A stretch of 64,000 bases of DNA. It comes from Sarocladium kiliense (lineage: Eukaryota > Ascomycota > Sordariomycetes > Hypocreales > Sarocladiaceae). A program made the translations under genes and the position numbers. Shown piece after piece: positions 21,590 to 34,047 of this stretch. Where the stretch lies: positions 682,001-746,000 of the forward strand of contig JAUZTG010000034.1 of NCBI GenBank assembly GCA_030734395.1, written 5' to 3'. Position 1 is the stretch's first letter; every line of letters starts with the position of its first letter. The notes beneath the pieces were generated by a model, which saw only the letters and a list, made by a program, of their open reading frames with translations, ran no database searches and had not been told where the DNA came from.

Positions 21590-22967
21590 GTATGTCGCTA
21601 GCTTGTGGTAAACACTCAGCGCCTCGACTATTTACAGCAGGGGTCTTCAGGTGTCGTGGTCTGCCACGCCATAATCTGGCACTAGGGCAGTTCTCTCAGG
21701 GCAGTGGACTCGAAACCACCGGCAAAACCTTCGGGTATGCAAATTTCCACGAAAACAACAATGAAGCCCTCGGTAGGAGGAAACACTCCCCTCCTCAGCA
21801 TGCTGCAGATACGTTTGCCGGCCGCCGCCGTTGCACAGGTGTTTTGCAATGCATGTCCAGCATGCAAGCGGAACGTCGTGGCTTATGCAACCCACCGGTC
21901 AAGATGCAGGAGGCATGGGGGAATGAATTGGACCCAATCGTATGCGCATGTTGCTTGCCTCTGAGATAACGCAAAGAGGGGTATGCAGGCAGGGTACATC
22001 ATTTCTCTACAGCTTACCTGATTTGCTTGATGGATCTGATAGTCCTGCAAATGAAATGATTTTAAAGCGTGCAGCTTTGGGTAGCAACGCCTCTCTCGCC
22101 TCTGAAGCAGTCCTGGCACATTATAGGCTCTCGCACAGCTTGCCTTTTGATCACTTCGCAGCTATATGAAGAAACGTATTTATCAGACTGATACGACCGT
22201 GAGAATTCTTGGCCTTTCCATGCCATTAATAATCCTTCACATCTGGAAGTCAACGTCGTAAGCCCCGAAACCCGTACATAGGGCCTGGCTTGAGTCTGGC
22301 TCAACTCACAGGAAAAACCTTGTCACCTCGTATCTGGCGTGGCATGCCCAGCGAGACTTTGGCGCCTCCCGCCACCCGTCTTCCTCTTTGTTCTTGCTGC
22401 CTGGAAAGGTGGATTGCTCCAAAGAATTGACATATGTGGTTCTGGGCGTATGTCTAGAAGTGGTTGAACCCCCTCATATACTTTGAGCTCCGCTTATCTG
22501 TGTTTATAACTCCCTTTGTTTGGTGTGAATATGACGACGACTTATTATGGAGAAACATTCAGTTGAAAGGCCTTGAGATACCGGCGTATACAAATACAAA
22601 TAGAAGCCCGTTGGATGCACTGGCCTGGCGTCGATCCTACAGCGCTGGGAGGGAGGTGGGGGTCCTGGAGTGCGGATCAGTGATGCAAATGACGGGCAGC
22701 AACCCCCTCCCGTGATGGAGTTGTGGAAACAACGCACATCTCGAACGTCCTTAGAACAATGCACATAAGCTCCGATCTGCAGGGTTTCACTGGCCTTCTC
22801 TCATTTCCAGGGTGGCTAGTCGCAGAGCTTGCCGTAGCATTCGAAGCTTGCCATGATAGCTCCTGCATGGCTAGACTTACACCAGGCCGTTCTACCAGTA
22901 CGACGCAAGGTTCGATTGGTGCTAAGCAATTTCCACTGTTGGCCGAGAATCCTGGTACCGTTGCGTT

Positions 22968-23013
22968 GCATTGCATTGCATGTTCCTTTTGGTGGTCTCA
23001 TGCAGTGCAATGC
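22968..23013. repeat. Imperfect inverted repeat/hairpin
   Basis: Left arm GCATTGCATTGCATG (22968-22982) and right arm CATGCAGTGCAATGC (22999-23013) pair over 15 positions. As RNA, 14 are Watson-Crick and one is G-U; the loop is 16 nt. The left arm is itself a short TTGCA repeat. Confidence 0.6.
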
Positions 23014-26000
23014 AGAGCATCGGAGAGCAGCTGCGAGGCGAAGCTGCAGGCGCAACGGTCCTCGTCTGTCTGAGGGGAAATGCATGGCTCCGCATGAGGG
23101 AACAAGCCACTCAGCAGGCTCAGTCTGTTTGCCTCATCGACAGTGATAGGATTGGGCGACGTGACTTGAATAAGGCACCACACGCAATAGCTGCATAGCT
23201 TGCCAGTGAGTTGCAATTCTAGACCTCATGAGTGGTGACCAAGGTGCATGGCTACGCTTGGACATTCCATCACCTAAGGCTTGCATTCATCATCCCTGGG
23301 GAAATGGCAGACAAGGTGCGCGACAGCTTGGCGTCTAACGCCTGTGCAAATTCACGCCTTAGTCAGAGAGTTACACCTCGTTGTGGTTGGTCAAAAGCCG
23401 TTGTTATCAGCGCGAGACGCTGTGCTGAATGATCACTGGCTGCATCCGGAACGCTGCGCTATGATGCGTCGTTTACGCACTCTGGCGTTTGCAAACACCA
23501 CAACAACTACAGCAAGCTGCTTACCAGAGAGAATCTGCAAAAGTGCCTCAATGCATAATCCAGGGGCAATAAAGGTAGGTGGGCAATTATTGCCTGCAAC
23601 CAGAGCTCTGGTTGCATTCAGAGGTCAAAAGGTGAGGTCTTAATGGGGGCTGGATGAGGCATATTGGCCGACGCAATGGCACGAAGATCTCGGTCACTTC
23701 CTCTGGATCGGCATTCCGTTTAGCCATGGCGTCGGCCACAACTTTCCAGTCCCGGCCGGTACGAGTTTAAGCAAGGGGGTGAAGAGAGAACAATGGAACA
23801 GGAATTTGATACTGTAAGACGTATGAGGCGTCTGAGAATAGAACCCTCTCTTGACCCTCCTTGTGAATGAATGGAGCTCCCACTGTACAGTGCTGGAGAC
23901 CATAATCGGCGCGAACGCGGGTCTTGCCAACCTCTGGCGCCACGCAGCCGCCGCCGGTTGGTTGAAGTCTGTTTTCAAGCCATCGCACCCGGGCGAGGGG
24001 AGCCAGCAAGGGGCCGTGCAGCGGCGTCCTTTCTGTGATGGAGGAGGGGGGGAGCCTTTGACTTTCGTGGCTTTGTTCTTAGACGTTGAGGGGGGGTTTG
24101 CTCGAGGGGGGTTCCATATATGCACGGCGCCACACATTCTCAGTAATAGTGGATTAGTTAATCGAAGCGCTAGGAATGCACGGTGCTGTCTTCAATGGTT
24201 CTTGGGTGATGATATCTGATAGGCAGTCAGGCAGCCGTGGCTTGATCGAGATGCATAACCGCTTGGACCTGGTGAGAAATCAGGTTGTGCGTGTTGGTGT
24301 GGCTGGAGACAGTCTGTTCGATGATGGCTCATGGACTATTGACCCCGGGTCAGCCTTGGTCATGGTAAATGTCGCACCTGTTGTTAGAGGTTGCGTAAAC
24401 CCAATTCACTGTTGCGCCACGCACACGTGTGGTAGGGTCGGCTGGATGTCAGCCAATCGATCCTGTACGTGGTATAGAGACGATTCAACTCGTCTCGACT
24501 CGACCAAGGTCGCAGAATCGGCTGCAACGCAATTACCCTCTCCAGATTCTACTGGCAGATCCTATGACAAGAATGATGATCAAGAGGGGTCATCAGTAAT
24601 CAGTGGCTCAGTGGCTTGGGGTATGGTACCATTGAGTCGTCGGTCCGGCGTAAGGCACATCACGGACCTCAGCGACAGCAAGGCTACGGTCATGCCGACA
24701 AGGTCTGTTCTCGGAGGAATCGGGCTTACGGCTCGGCAAGACGGCCACGCCCGGTGAGAACCATTCAAGACCTCGACCGGGTATCTACCGTGCTCCGGCT
24801 CTTTTTTCCAGGTTTCTGGCTTTGCTGTGCATCATCCCAAGGGGACCCATCCATTGGCCGAGGCAAAGCGCATATGCACGGTGCTTGCCGCAGAGCCCAC
24901 CGTTTGGACCACTCTTTTTTTCTCAGCCTCTTGGTCTGGAACTTGAAGCGCATTATGCTGGTGTGGGCACCCCCATGGAACCACACGGTCTATCGTCGTG
25001 TTTCTTGGGGTTCTATTTCCGGGGCCGAGCCGCTTTATCTTCTCCACGATGAACGCTGAACAAGGAGCGGGTGAAATCGGGGACCGCTCTGTGGTGGAGG
25101 TTATGTATGGTTGGCTGGTGCGGTTCAAATGGAAGCGATCGACAAACCACACTGATGCAGTGGCGAATGAAGAGCCAGTCCTAGCCCCAGCATGATATCA
25201 GGCGTCTTGGATCTCAGGGTTTTGTTGATCAGGGAAGGGCAAATGCTACTGTAGTATTCGCAGGGCATCTCGATGCCTATCTGGGCAAAATCCAATTGAG
25301 GCGTTGCGTACTAATTAAGTGTATTCTGCATTGGCAACTGTAACACTTCAGTTGGATGGTCGATACGTGTCATGCTCTGCAGAACTGGAAATCGAGTGGC
25401 CTGAAAATGAAACAACCTCAGCTGCAGGCAGGTTGATTGCAGCTGGTTCAGTCTCTGCCCTCAATTGATGGCGATGGAATGGATGTTGTTCTTGACGCGT
25501 GCAGTATGAGAAACTGTGACAATGGATGATGTGAGGAGATATTTGCAGGGTATGTGACTTTGGTGGTGCCACAGCGCGCGTGCGATATGGCGAATATGGG
25601 TAACGAGTTAGCTCTATTGCGCAATCAGAGTTCCAGTTCTTTCTGCGGTGCTATCAGCAACTTACATCCAGCCATGGTGTTATGAGGGTTTCCATTGACA
25701 CCATCCCACCGAAAGTCTGTTATCGGATGACCGCGAACAGTTGCATCTCAGTCATGAGCAGTGCAATTAATGGGAGGAGGAGCAGCAGGCCCTGGTCAAT
25801 TTGCTGCCCAGCCAAGCAGCCCTTGCTCCATTATTGATTGTCCCTTGCCCGGCCCCATTCGCCGGGATCGCGTCAAAACAGACCCTCGGGGCTCAGCGTC
25901 GTTCTCGACTTGTTCTCAGCCAGGGTTGTCTCGGAGGTCGCGGTGTCTTAGCAAAATCAGACTGCGACACGTCGGATCGAAGCGTTGGCATTCCAGCCTC

Positions 26001-26427
26001 CTCTCGTCCCTTCTTTCCCCTCTTTCCAGCCAACTTTACCTTATCTTGAAACCGAAGCTACTGGACAAGACAACGAAATAGATAGGCACGCGCCTTGGAA
26101 AGTGTCTGGGAACAACTGATAAGGGAAGCATGCCTGGCATCAAAACAGCTTCCTGTTAGGCGAAGTGTAAACGGGAGGAGGGGCGCCTTCTGGGTGGATG
26201 GCTGAATGGATGCAGCGTCTTATCGCACCATCGCTGTGCTTGGAACTCTGCGAAGCATATGCTGTGGCTGTTACTAGTCGCTGGAAACCGTGCTGTCGAC
26301 ACCCGAGAGGTGCGAAGAGATGCAGCCGAGCCGACGTAACCTTGGCAAGTGAATGGCAGCATTGTATCGTATCGCATCGCATCGCTGCATCCAGTACGAC
26401 GAGCATCTTTTCAGGTGCCGGCATGAA

Positions 26428-26481
26428 GCCGCCGTGGTGCAATGGTTAGGTTCGTTCGTGCTGCATTTTTGCTTCGGTGGC
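26428..26481 (+). other. Degenerate tRNA-like fragment
   Basis: The segment begins with a possible acceptor strand GCCGCCG, then TGGTGCAATGGTTAG, which fits an A-box promoter and D-arm. About 40 nt on, CGGTGGC could pair with the acceptor strand (one G-U). There is no anticodon arm and no B box (GGTTCGANTCC), so it is not a functional tRNA. It could be a tRNA-derived fossil or chance. Confidence 0.3.
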
Positions 26482-27848
26482 GATAGTGCGGTACGTAATT
26501 AGTGCTCTGGATTTCGTAAGGAATTCATGTACTTCCTTCGCAGCCCATTCGGCGAGAGGGGCCTCCTCCCCGTGACCAGAACTGAGTGACACTGGCTGGC
26601 GCTGCCTGGCTTCGCAGATTTTCTCGCCTCCCCCCTCCACGCCCTCAACTGAGCCCACTCCACCTCCAGAATCAATCCCTGCATGCCCACCTTTACCTCA
26701 ACACGCAACCCCTCCGGAGAGCCTTTCTGCAGCAGGACGTGCCAGTAATGGCACGCTTGTAGTGGCTCACAGTCACTGCGTGGTGCTATTGCTGGCTCGA
26801 GGATATCAACCGCCAGACCTCCTCTTCCTTGCTGCCCTCCTCCATCACCGCCGGCCTCAACCACTACTGCACCTCTGCCTTAGCATCGTCTAACTGCACC
26901 CTGCCCACGCCGTGTTGTCTACCACCTTGGTTTCCATACAGCCTCCATCCAACCAACCCAGGTGTGAAACCAGTTGACGGGGCTCGCCATCCTAGCCCGC
27001 CACAAGGGCCCTTGCCTCGCCTCTTCACCATATCCAGCTGGGCTAGCGCTAGTCACCAGCGTCGAGAGAAGAACCAGTCCCAGTCACAACCCACCACCAC
27101 TACGCCCACTTCTCCCACCACTGAACCGGTTCAGAGGCTATGAAAACCCCCGTCTCCAGGCCTCTGTCTCCAGCCTTTTGATCCCGTCCACCCGGCTCCA
27201 ATTCGACGAGACTTACCGTCCCTCGTCGATCGCTGTCTAGATTCTTAACCGGCTCAGAAGACCCTCTGCCACAAATACCACACCCTCCTTGCGGATCCCG
27301 AGACCCTTATCCTACTTCTTTCTCGCCTTTCCTTCTTCCTCCTCATCTGGTTTTCCTCGTTCTCTATAACTCATCCCATCTTCCTCAATCATCCATCCTA
27401 CCGTTCTGCTTCCGACTGTTCGATAACCGACCTGTCGACGAGCCGTCATCACCGCCAACGCACCTCCACACACTACGACCAACGAGAGCATCAGCCGCCT
27501 CCCCCACGACTTCGTTTCGGTCACCGCCTGTCTCACTCTGCACGCCACCACGCCTCAATCCCAGATCCTAACCCCGGTCTAACGCATTTTACATACCTCC
27601 ACGACACGCTGCCGATTCCTCACTTCTCTGTGCACGTCCTATCATTTGAGAACCCCCACCCTCTGTTCTTCATCCGCCGACTTCTTGACCTCCCTTCGCT
27701 CTGTATTCCTCACGACCTCGGATCCGAACCAACAAGCGTTTTGCAACTTCGCTGGTACCCATGGGTCTCTAACACCGACCTTATATCCAACAGCCTACAG
27801 GGCTTGACCGAGTCTCGCTCAGGATCTCTCGCTCTACGCCCGCCCACC

Positions 27849-29646
27849 ATGGCCGTTGTCCTTCCGGCTGAGGAGAGCGATTACTTTCGCCCTGCCTCGT
27901 CTATGCGACGCTCCCATTCACAAACCCACTTCGCATCTCCATCTACCTCATACCACAGTTCATCTGCGAAATCATCTACCATACCCAGCAGCACACATTC
28001 AGAATCCTATCAGCCTTCCGAATCTTCATCCGCATCATCCTCTCCACGAACCGTTCATGCCGAATCAGTCGACTTATCATATGCATCGACGCCGGCAACG
28101 GCTTTCTCGGTGCTTTCAGACTACGAAGAGGCGTTGAGCATAGACGATGCTCCGGAGGACCACTTCAGCTTTCCTTCTTACGGGCAAGACAAGTTTTTCT
28201 TGCGGCCCGAGTACCACCGTGGTGACAGCTTGGAGCCTCCACCGAGTCCACAGACTAACGACAACGACGCATCTTGTGTTATTGAGGACGACAGTGCGGA
28301 GGCCACTGGCCCCGGAACTCCCGATTGCAGCGAGCACGCCGAGGATGACACAGCTGTAGTCAGCCACCCGTCACGACAAGTCGATTATCTGTCGCATGAT
28401 TGGAGAGAAGAGGATATCTGGTCCTCGTGGCGATATATCGTATCGCGCAGAGGGGAGTTTGCCAACAGCGCCCGCCTCGAAAATGCTTCTTGGAGGACCT
28501 GGATGAAGGCCAAGAACAACCTCAGGACCATTTCTCCAGAGACCCTGAATTGGTAAGTGACCTTGATCTGGGTTTTATCGACACCAACTGACGTACCAAA
28601 GGCTGAAAGATTGTGACGTTACCTGGCTCTATGGCCCCCTGCAACAGGTTGCTACTAAGCCAAACCCGACTCAGACGGAGCCATCTAGTCATACACTCTC
28701 CAAGAGCGAGTCACTGGTGAATATGAGCAAGAAGCCTATCCTGAAGAAGAGAAGCATGTCGGAAATGATGCTTCAGCGCTCGCTCTCCACAGCATCGCTT
28801 CTGAAACAAGCAACTGCTGCTGTTCAGGCCCAGGAAACCCGAGGAAGTGCCAGACCTGGTGTGGTCCGGGCTCATACTGACTATGGCGCATTCGCCTTCT
28901 CAGCCCGTCGGTCGAGTCATTGCACAAGCAGCAGCAGGGATCCTTCTGTGGACTCATCTGGGCTGGCTTCTCCGAGTGTCGAACGCAAGCACATCCACTT
29001 CAACGAGCAGGTGGAGCAATGCATCGCTGTCGAAGTTAAGGGAGATGACGACGATGACATGGACAACTGCTACTATGCCAGAGACAGCGACTCTGACGAT
29101 GGATTCATGATGAAAAGGACCAAGACAAAGAGGCGGCCATTGAAGAGGCGTGGCACCAAGAAGGCTGCGAAGACGGATGGACCCATCATCGCAATGCTAC
29201 CATCGACAACACTCAAATACAGAGAGGACACCCCCGAGCCTCGGGAGACCGCCATGAAGCACAGCACTGGCGTTTCCCATAGCCCGGTCATCTCTCCCTC
29301 GCCGTCGGAAGAGACCCTCAAACCCTCTAAAGAGTCTACACACTTCTTCTTTGGCGATGATGATGAAGCTGAACTGGAGGATTCTATCTTGAAATCGAAG
29401 CCGGGCTGGAGGTCCCCACCATTCGATGCACCTGGTGGCAGCATGCAGCGATCTACTTCATCAGGAAGCTTGACTGATGAGCCAGCTGGGATGAGGCGAA
29501 CAGAGTCTGGCATGCTGATGCCCTATGAGGAGGCTGGCCCAGCGGCATCGGGTTCCAGCGAGGGTATCTTCGGCCGTGTTGTTGACACCGTCAACACAGC
29601 CCGTGATATAGCTCACGTCATCTGGAATGTTGGCTGGAGGAAGTGA
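27849..29646 (+). CDS. REG1/HEX2-like protein phosphatase 1 regulatory subunit, 582 aa
   Basis: Targets type-1 phosphatase (Glc7) to substrates; in yeast Reg1-Glc7 maintains glucose repression by inactivating Snf1. Exons 27849-28552 and 28602-29646 give 1749 nt. The frame is open further upstream, but ATG 27849 has an ideal context (cgcccaccATGG) and upstream codons lie in the pyrimidine-rich leader. A conserved fungal block at about residues 180-217 (REEDIWSSWRYIVSRRG, ENASWRTW) matches the Reg1-type N-terminal domain. KHIHF at 364-368 fits the PP1-docking RVxF consensus and continues into NEQVEQCIAVEV, as in Reg1. The rest is Ser-rich and acidic (GDDDDDMD, FFFGDDDEAELED) and probably disordered. 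Confidence 0.88.
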
Positions 29647-30695
29647 TTCAAGCAAAGCACAAACCTATGAAACAATCATTGTGATTAGGGTCCCGCTTGC
29701 AATCAGGAGAAAGAAGGAGAAGAACAGTGTTATTACATGACGATACACACGGCTATTAAAGCAAGCGGGTATATACAAAATCGCATCAGTGGCATCCGTA
29801 TGCGCGTTCTCTGCGCGGATGCAGGGAGTGGCGGTTGGGGTAATGATCAAGTCATTAAAGTTGATCGATTGGACATCAACCAGGAAGGCTCTACGGAAGG
29901 CATCGGCGTTTTCTGTACGACTTTTGACTTTTCTTGACGACACATGATATCCTTTGGGCCCAGGGTTCGGACAACAAACGGCTGGAAGGCAGGAAGGAAC
30001 CCCGGATAAGGAGCATTGGCCATTTGCATTTCAACTGCAGGGGAACGGAATACACATACTAAGTTAGGTCTTTCCAGTCCCGGAAAAATATATCATATTA
30101 CTTCCGAAATGCAACAGATGATTTCAGAGTGCTACATCTTCGTGTAGTGATCCTTGTGTGGAGTTGCAAATGGCTCGATGAGCTTCTATGGTATTGTACA
30201 TCTATGCCGGGACGATCCCCGAATGCTATGTTCCTTATGACGTTCACTTAACATCGCTTGTTGTACATGTTCAAACAGATTCTCCCTCCATGTCCTTGCC
30301 ACTGACGTTCGTCGTCAGCCAAGTCAGACTCCCATTACGGACCATGTGATCCCCATCAAAAACGTTTTCGATGCACAATTGTGGGGTCTCCTGCAACGGC
30401 TTCTGCAACCTTAACGATACGCGCAAACCAGGCATCGTGACCCTTTTTTCCGTGCGTGGGTCCTGGAACCATTCGTCATAGCTTGACCGCTGATCATACC
30501 GCCCCTCCCCACGGGGACCCTTGAAATGCGGGGTGGAAGAGAGGTCCCCTTCCGCCCCAACAAAATTGCAATGAATGGTAGGTCAGATGACAGCGTTTTG
30601 GTTTCGTTCTATTCCCGGATTGGGGAGGAGGATTGTGGGTTTTGGGTTTTCAGGAGGACGTGCGCTAAGCATGAGCCCAGGGAGTTTGCCCTCTT
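29647..30695. other. Intergenic between convergent REG1-like and DSS1 genes
   Basis: 1.05 kb between two stop codons. The first 500 nt are fairly AT-rich, consistent with a long 3' UTR. No supported gene or repeat is seen. Confidence 0.4.
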
Positions 30696-33600
30696 CTATG
30701 ATGATGGAGAATGAGAGGCGTTCGCGTGACTGCTGCGCAAGACACCAAACCCCTTCTCCTCAGCGCCGGCTGGAATCAGCGGCCGGGTGTCATAACTAGG
30801 GGAGGGTGGCGAATCCTTGGTCCGGCCGAGGTACTTCACAGCCTTCACGGCGATGGTTCCGTCATAGACGTTGACATCGGCGAGTTCGACTTCAATCTGA
30901 TCCCCAACGCTGACGTCCTGGATGAGGACTTTGCCGTCGATCTGTACGGCGTCCATTGAGGCTGGTAAGTCGAAGTAATCGAGGTCGCCTAGGAGACCCG
31001 ATGTACCACGGGTGGTGACGGTGAAGCGCATTGTGGAGGGGACGGAGCCGTCGGCGGCGCGCCAGGCGCGGACGAGGGCAATGAGGATCCAGTCTCGTGA
31101 GCCTTGAGAGATGGCGCGGATCATCTTCTCGCGCATTTGGAGGAGGATGAGGGTTCCCTTGAGATCGTTCTCGGGGAAAGGCACGATGTTGTTGGCGGTG
31201 GTGGGCTCGACCTTTTGGCCTGTTTTGTGCTCGTGGGCGATTGCCGCATGGATTTGCCAATGGGCGAGGAGGTCACCGAAGCGACGGAGAGGTGATGTGA
31301 CCTTGGCGTATTGGTCGATGCCAAGGATGAAATATGGTCCGGGAGTAGTTGATAGCTCAACGCCGCCGATGAGTGCGGAGAGGATACCACGGTGGTCGCG
31401 GCCGGGGTTGACGCCTTGCTTGACGAGAGGGTAGACTTGTTCATTGACGTAGGCCAGAGCTTGATCGTAGTTGTTGGCTGAAGCTGTGTCCCGGCGGAAG
31501 GGGATGGGGATGCCGCGTTCAGAGCACCAGCGCGCTGCGATCTGTCCCGCGAGAACCATGGTGTTTGAAACAACTGGGCATCCCTCGGAATTTTGATAGC
31601 TCACATCGATCTGCGGGTCTGCAGGGATGTATATAGAGGTACTGGTATCATCCGCTGAATCATCGACTGCTGGATCCTGCTGCTTGGGACCAAACCTCAC
31701 AGATACTGATGGCCGTGGTGGGAAGATTGGCCAAGCACCTTGCGCTAGTCGTTTGGATTTGAGGGCCTGCGCAAGTTCGTGCAGAGTACGCAAATCAGTT
31801 TGACTGGATTGATCCAATTGCTCAGGGGTGGCCATGGAACGTGGTTCGCCATACGTCACCTGTTCGTAAGGACCACCAACGCTGAGCTTTGTCCCAGGCG
31901 CTGACATTGCCTGTGACTCTCCACAGAATCTTGAGACATCGCTAGGGTCCAAGTATGAGACCTTTGTGAGCTTGCTCGGCTTGATGCCATAATCGAGCAC
32001 ATCTCCAGCTGTATTGACCTTCGCGCTAAAAGTCAAGGCTGGACTCCCATCCTGCAGTGAAAGCTCTTGCAACAAACTCTTTGAGTCAATTTGATCTGCA
32101 GCCTTGCCGAGCTGTGCCGGAAGCATAGCCTCGAAGTGGCCCGGGAGATAGATATTTTCAGGTATAAGTTCCAAGAACTTGGCCAAGGCTGACTTGGCCA
32201 CAATGCGAGAGGCTGGGTCCGCCACATGGATGTGAATCCAGAATTCGTCGGCCTTCTCCGTGTGTTCGAGCGAGATGCCGTCGTCAATGACAACTGTGCT
32301 CGGGTCATCGATACAGAACACGTGTTGGGTGATTTCAGATCTCCTCTCGGCGGCGATATCGCCTTGCTGAGATTCCTCGATGGCTTTCCCCGCCAATTCC
32401 TCCCTTTTCAGTCCACCGCCTTTGGCGAAGGAAGTTCCAGGTAGTCGAATCCTGAAGCGAGAGGGTATTTCTCTGGAGTCAATTTGACCAACCTCTTGCA
32501 GGAAAGTCCAGGCTGTGCGTTGGTCTAGAGGGACATCGTCGTAAAGTCCCGTCGCTCTCAGGATGATGGGACCGTAGCTGTGATAGCGGGATGTTGCGTT
32601 GAAAAGGTCGTAGCTTGCCCACCATTCCAGGAAATTGAGTATGTCCTTGCTCGACTGTTTCCAGTCCGGTTTAGGAAACTCAAACCCAGTTGATGGTTCC
32701 AAAGTGCCGTGGGGGGTCCAACCTCGGACTGCTCGACTCTGTTCAACAGCCTCGCGGGCTTTCAAAACGAACAGACCTATAGCAGTGCGTTCGTAGAATT
32801 TCTTTTGAAGCACGCCATCGGTCTTTGCGATCGAAAGGTTATACTGCCGGACAGCAGCAACAGCGCGCATGATAGACTGGACTTGAGATTTGGGAATGAC
32901 TTCAAACATATAGTCCTGGCGGTGGCAATCTCTGGACGGGCTCAGAGCCCGAAATGCAATATCCTCCCGTCTCAACACGGTTAAGACGCTATAGAGAGCT
33001 GATGCAGGGAAAGATCCGTCTTCGTTGCGAGCCTTTGGTAGCAGAATGTCCGTAATCTCAAAGAGACTCAGGTGCTTCACCTCTGTCTCATCAGCAAGCA
33101 GTTCACGCGCAGCATCAAGGCTGTTGAGGTTATTCTGATGAATCAGCTCGCTCTCCAGCCTGAAATCCTTCATCCTCTGGAGCAGCTTTGCGCCATCGTG
33201 TCTTGAAGGGCCTTGGTTCTGTTTCTGCAGCTGCTGGTAAACTTCGACCGGCAATCCCATCGGAATCGCTCCGAGAACAGGTTTCAGGTCTGCCTCTGTG
33301 GCGAACTGAGCGACGGAGAACACGGCTGGAAAGCCTGTCGACATAAGCCACTTGCTATCATGACTGTAGAAGTGATGCCGCCCGCTAAAGAAACCCAAAT
33401 AAATGGCAAGCGTGCCAGCACGAGAGGCAGCAGTCCTATAACAGGTCAGCAGCTGTTGGTGTTGCTATACCATTGTGTACACCTACGTGAGCTCTACAAG
33501 GTCGCCGACTTGCCGGTCGTGCGCGCCCACAATGGCAATCCCTTCATCCGGGCCGGCGCCAAAGTCAGCGCCCAGATCTATTGCCTCCGAGCCCCCCTCA

Positions 33601-34047
33601 TCCAGAGCAAAAATCTGAGATGAGCTACGTGTGAAGTTGTTGTTCACCCGGGTAGCCAAGGCTACGTCGAGTGGTCGATTCGTCACCTCGGGAGCCTCGC
33701 TACCAGCAGCCCAAGTCCTCAGTTCTTCCCGAATGGAGAGTTTGGGGGTTTTCGAACGACCATGCGGCTCGGTAGCCTTTGAACCATCTTGAGTGATCTT
33801 GTTGCCGCCCGGAGTGTCAAAATGTCGCAATGGTCCGATTTCCTAAACCAAACCGCAGTCAGTCTTCCATTTGCGAGCTGGTGAGGTAGGGAAGTCTGCA
33901 ACACACGATTTCAGGCTTGCTCGTCTTGGATGCGCTACGTTTGTTCAAGTGGCGAATTTGCCGTATTGGAAGTATTCTGGTAGTTTGTGCATGTCGGGAA
34001 ACACATCTCCAGCAAATATACGGCTTTCCTCGTGAGGAGAGCAGCAT
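30696..34047 (-). CDS. Mitochondrial 3'-5' exoribonuclease of the RNase II family (Dss1/CYT-4), 1078 aa
   Basis: Catalytic subunit of the mitochondrial degradosome, working with the Suv3 helicase; the Neurospora homologue is cyt-4. Exons 34047-33907, 33842-33487 and 33435-30696 give 3237 nt. The N-terminus is a typical presequence (MLLSSRGKPYICWRCVSR). The RNB domain includes FCIDDPSTVVIDDGISLE, with Asp542, Asp550 and Asp551 at three of the four metal-ligand positions, and the RNA-gripping arginine motif KVTSPLRRFGDLLAHWQ. An S1-like C-terminus follows (GDQIEVELADVNVYDGTIAV). The position of the fourth acidic residue is Val548. Length is typical of fungal Dss1/CYT-4. Confidence 0.92.

Larger units (their letters stand above)
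21590..27848. other. 6.3 kb gene-poor region, including long leader region of the REG1-like gene
   Basis: No ORF on either strand shows a recognisable domain or coding texture. Seen inside: a 15-base-pair imperfect hairpin (22968-23013), a tRNA-like fragment with an A box (26428-26481), a small GAGACG/CGTCTC inverted repeat near 24478-24497, and a strongly pyrimidine-rich tract (about 26800-27840) running up to the REG1-like ATG. The last is probably promoter plus a long 5' leader. A noncoding transcript or a decayed element may lie in the rest, but I cannot support either. Confidence 0.45.

Noticed and set aside
22890..22925. Possible tRNA suggested by GGTTCGATTGG near 22907
   Set aside because: The B-box-like word lacks an A box and acceptor pairing at the right distance. 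Other GTTCGA hits in the window lie within coding exons.
24176..24757. 193-codon plus-strand ORF in the gene-poor region
   Set aside because: No domain, irregular composition and no coding-like codon preference; consistent with chance in GC-balanced DNA.
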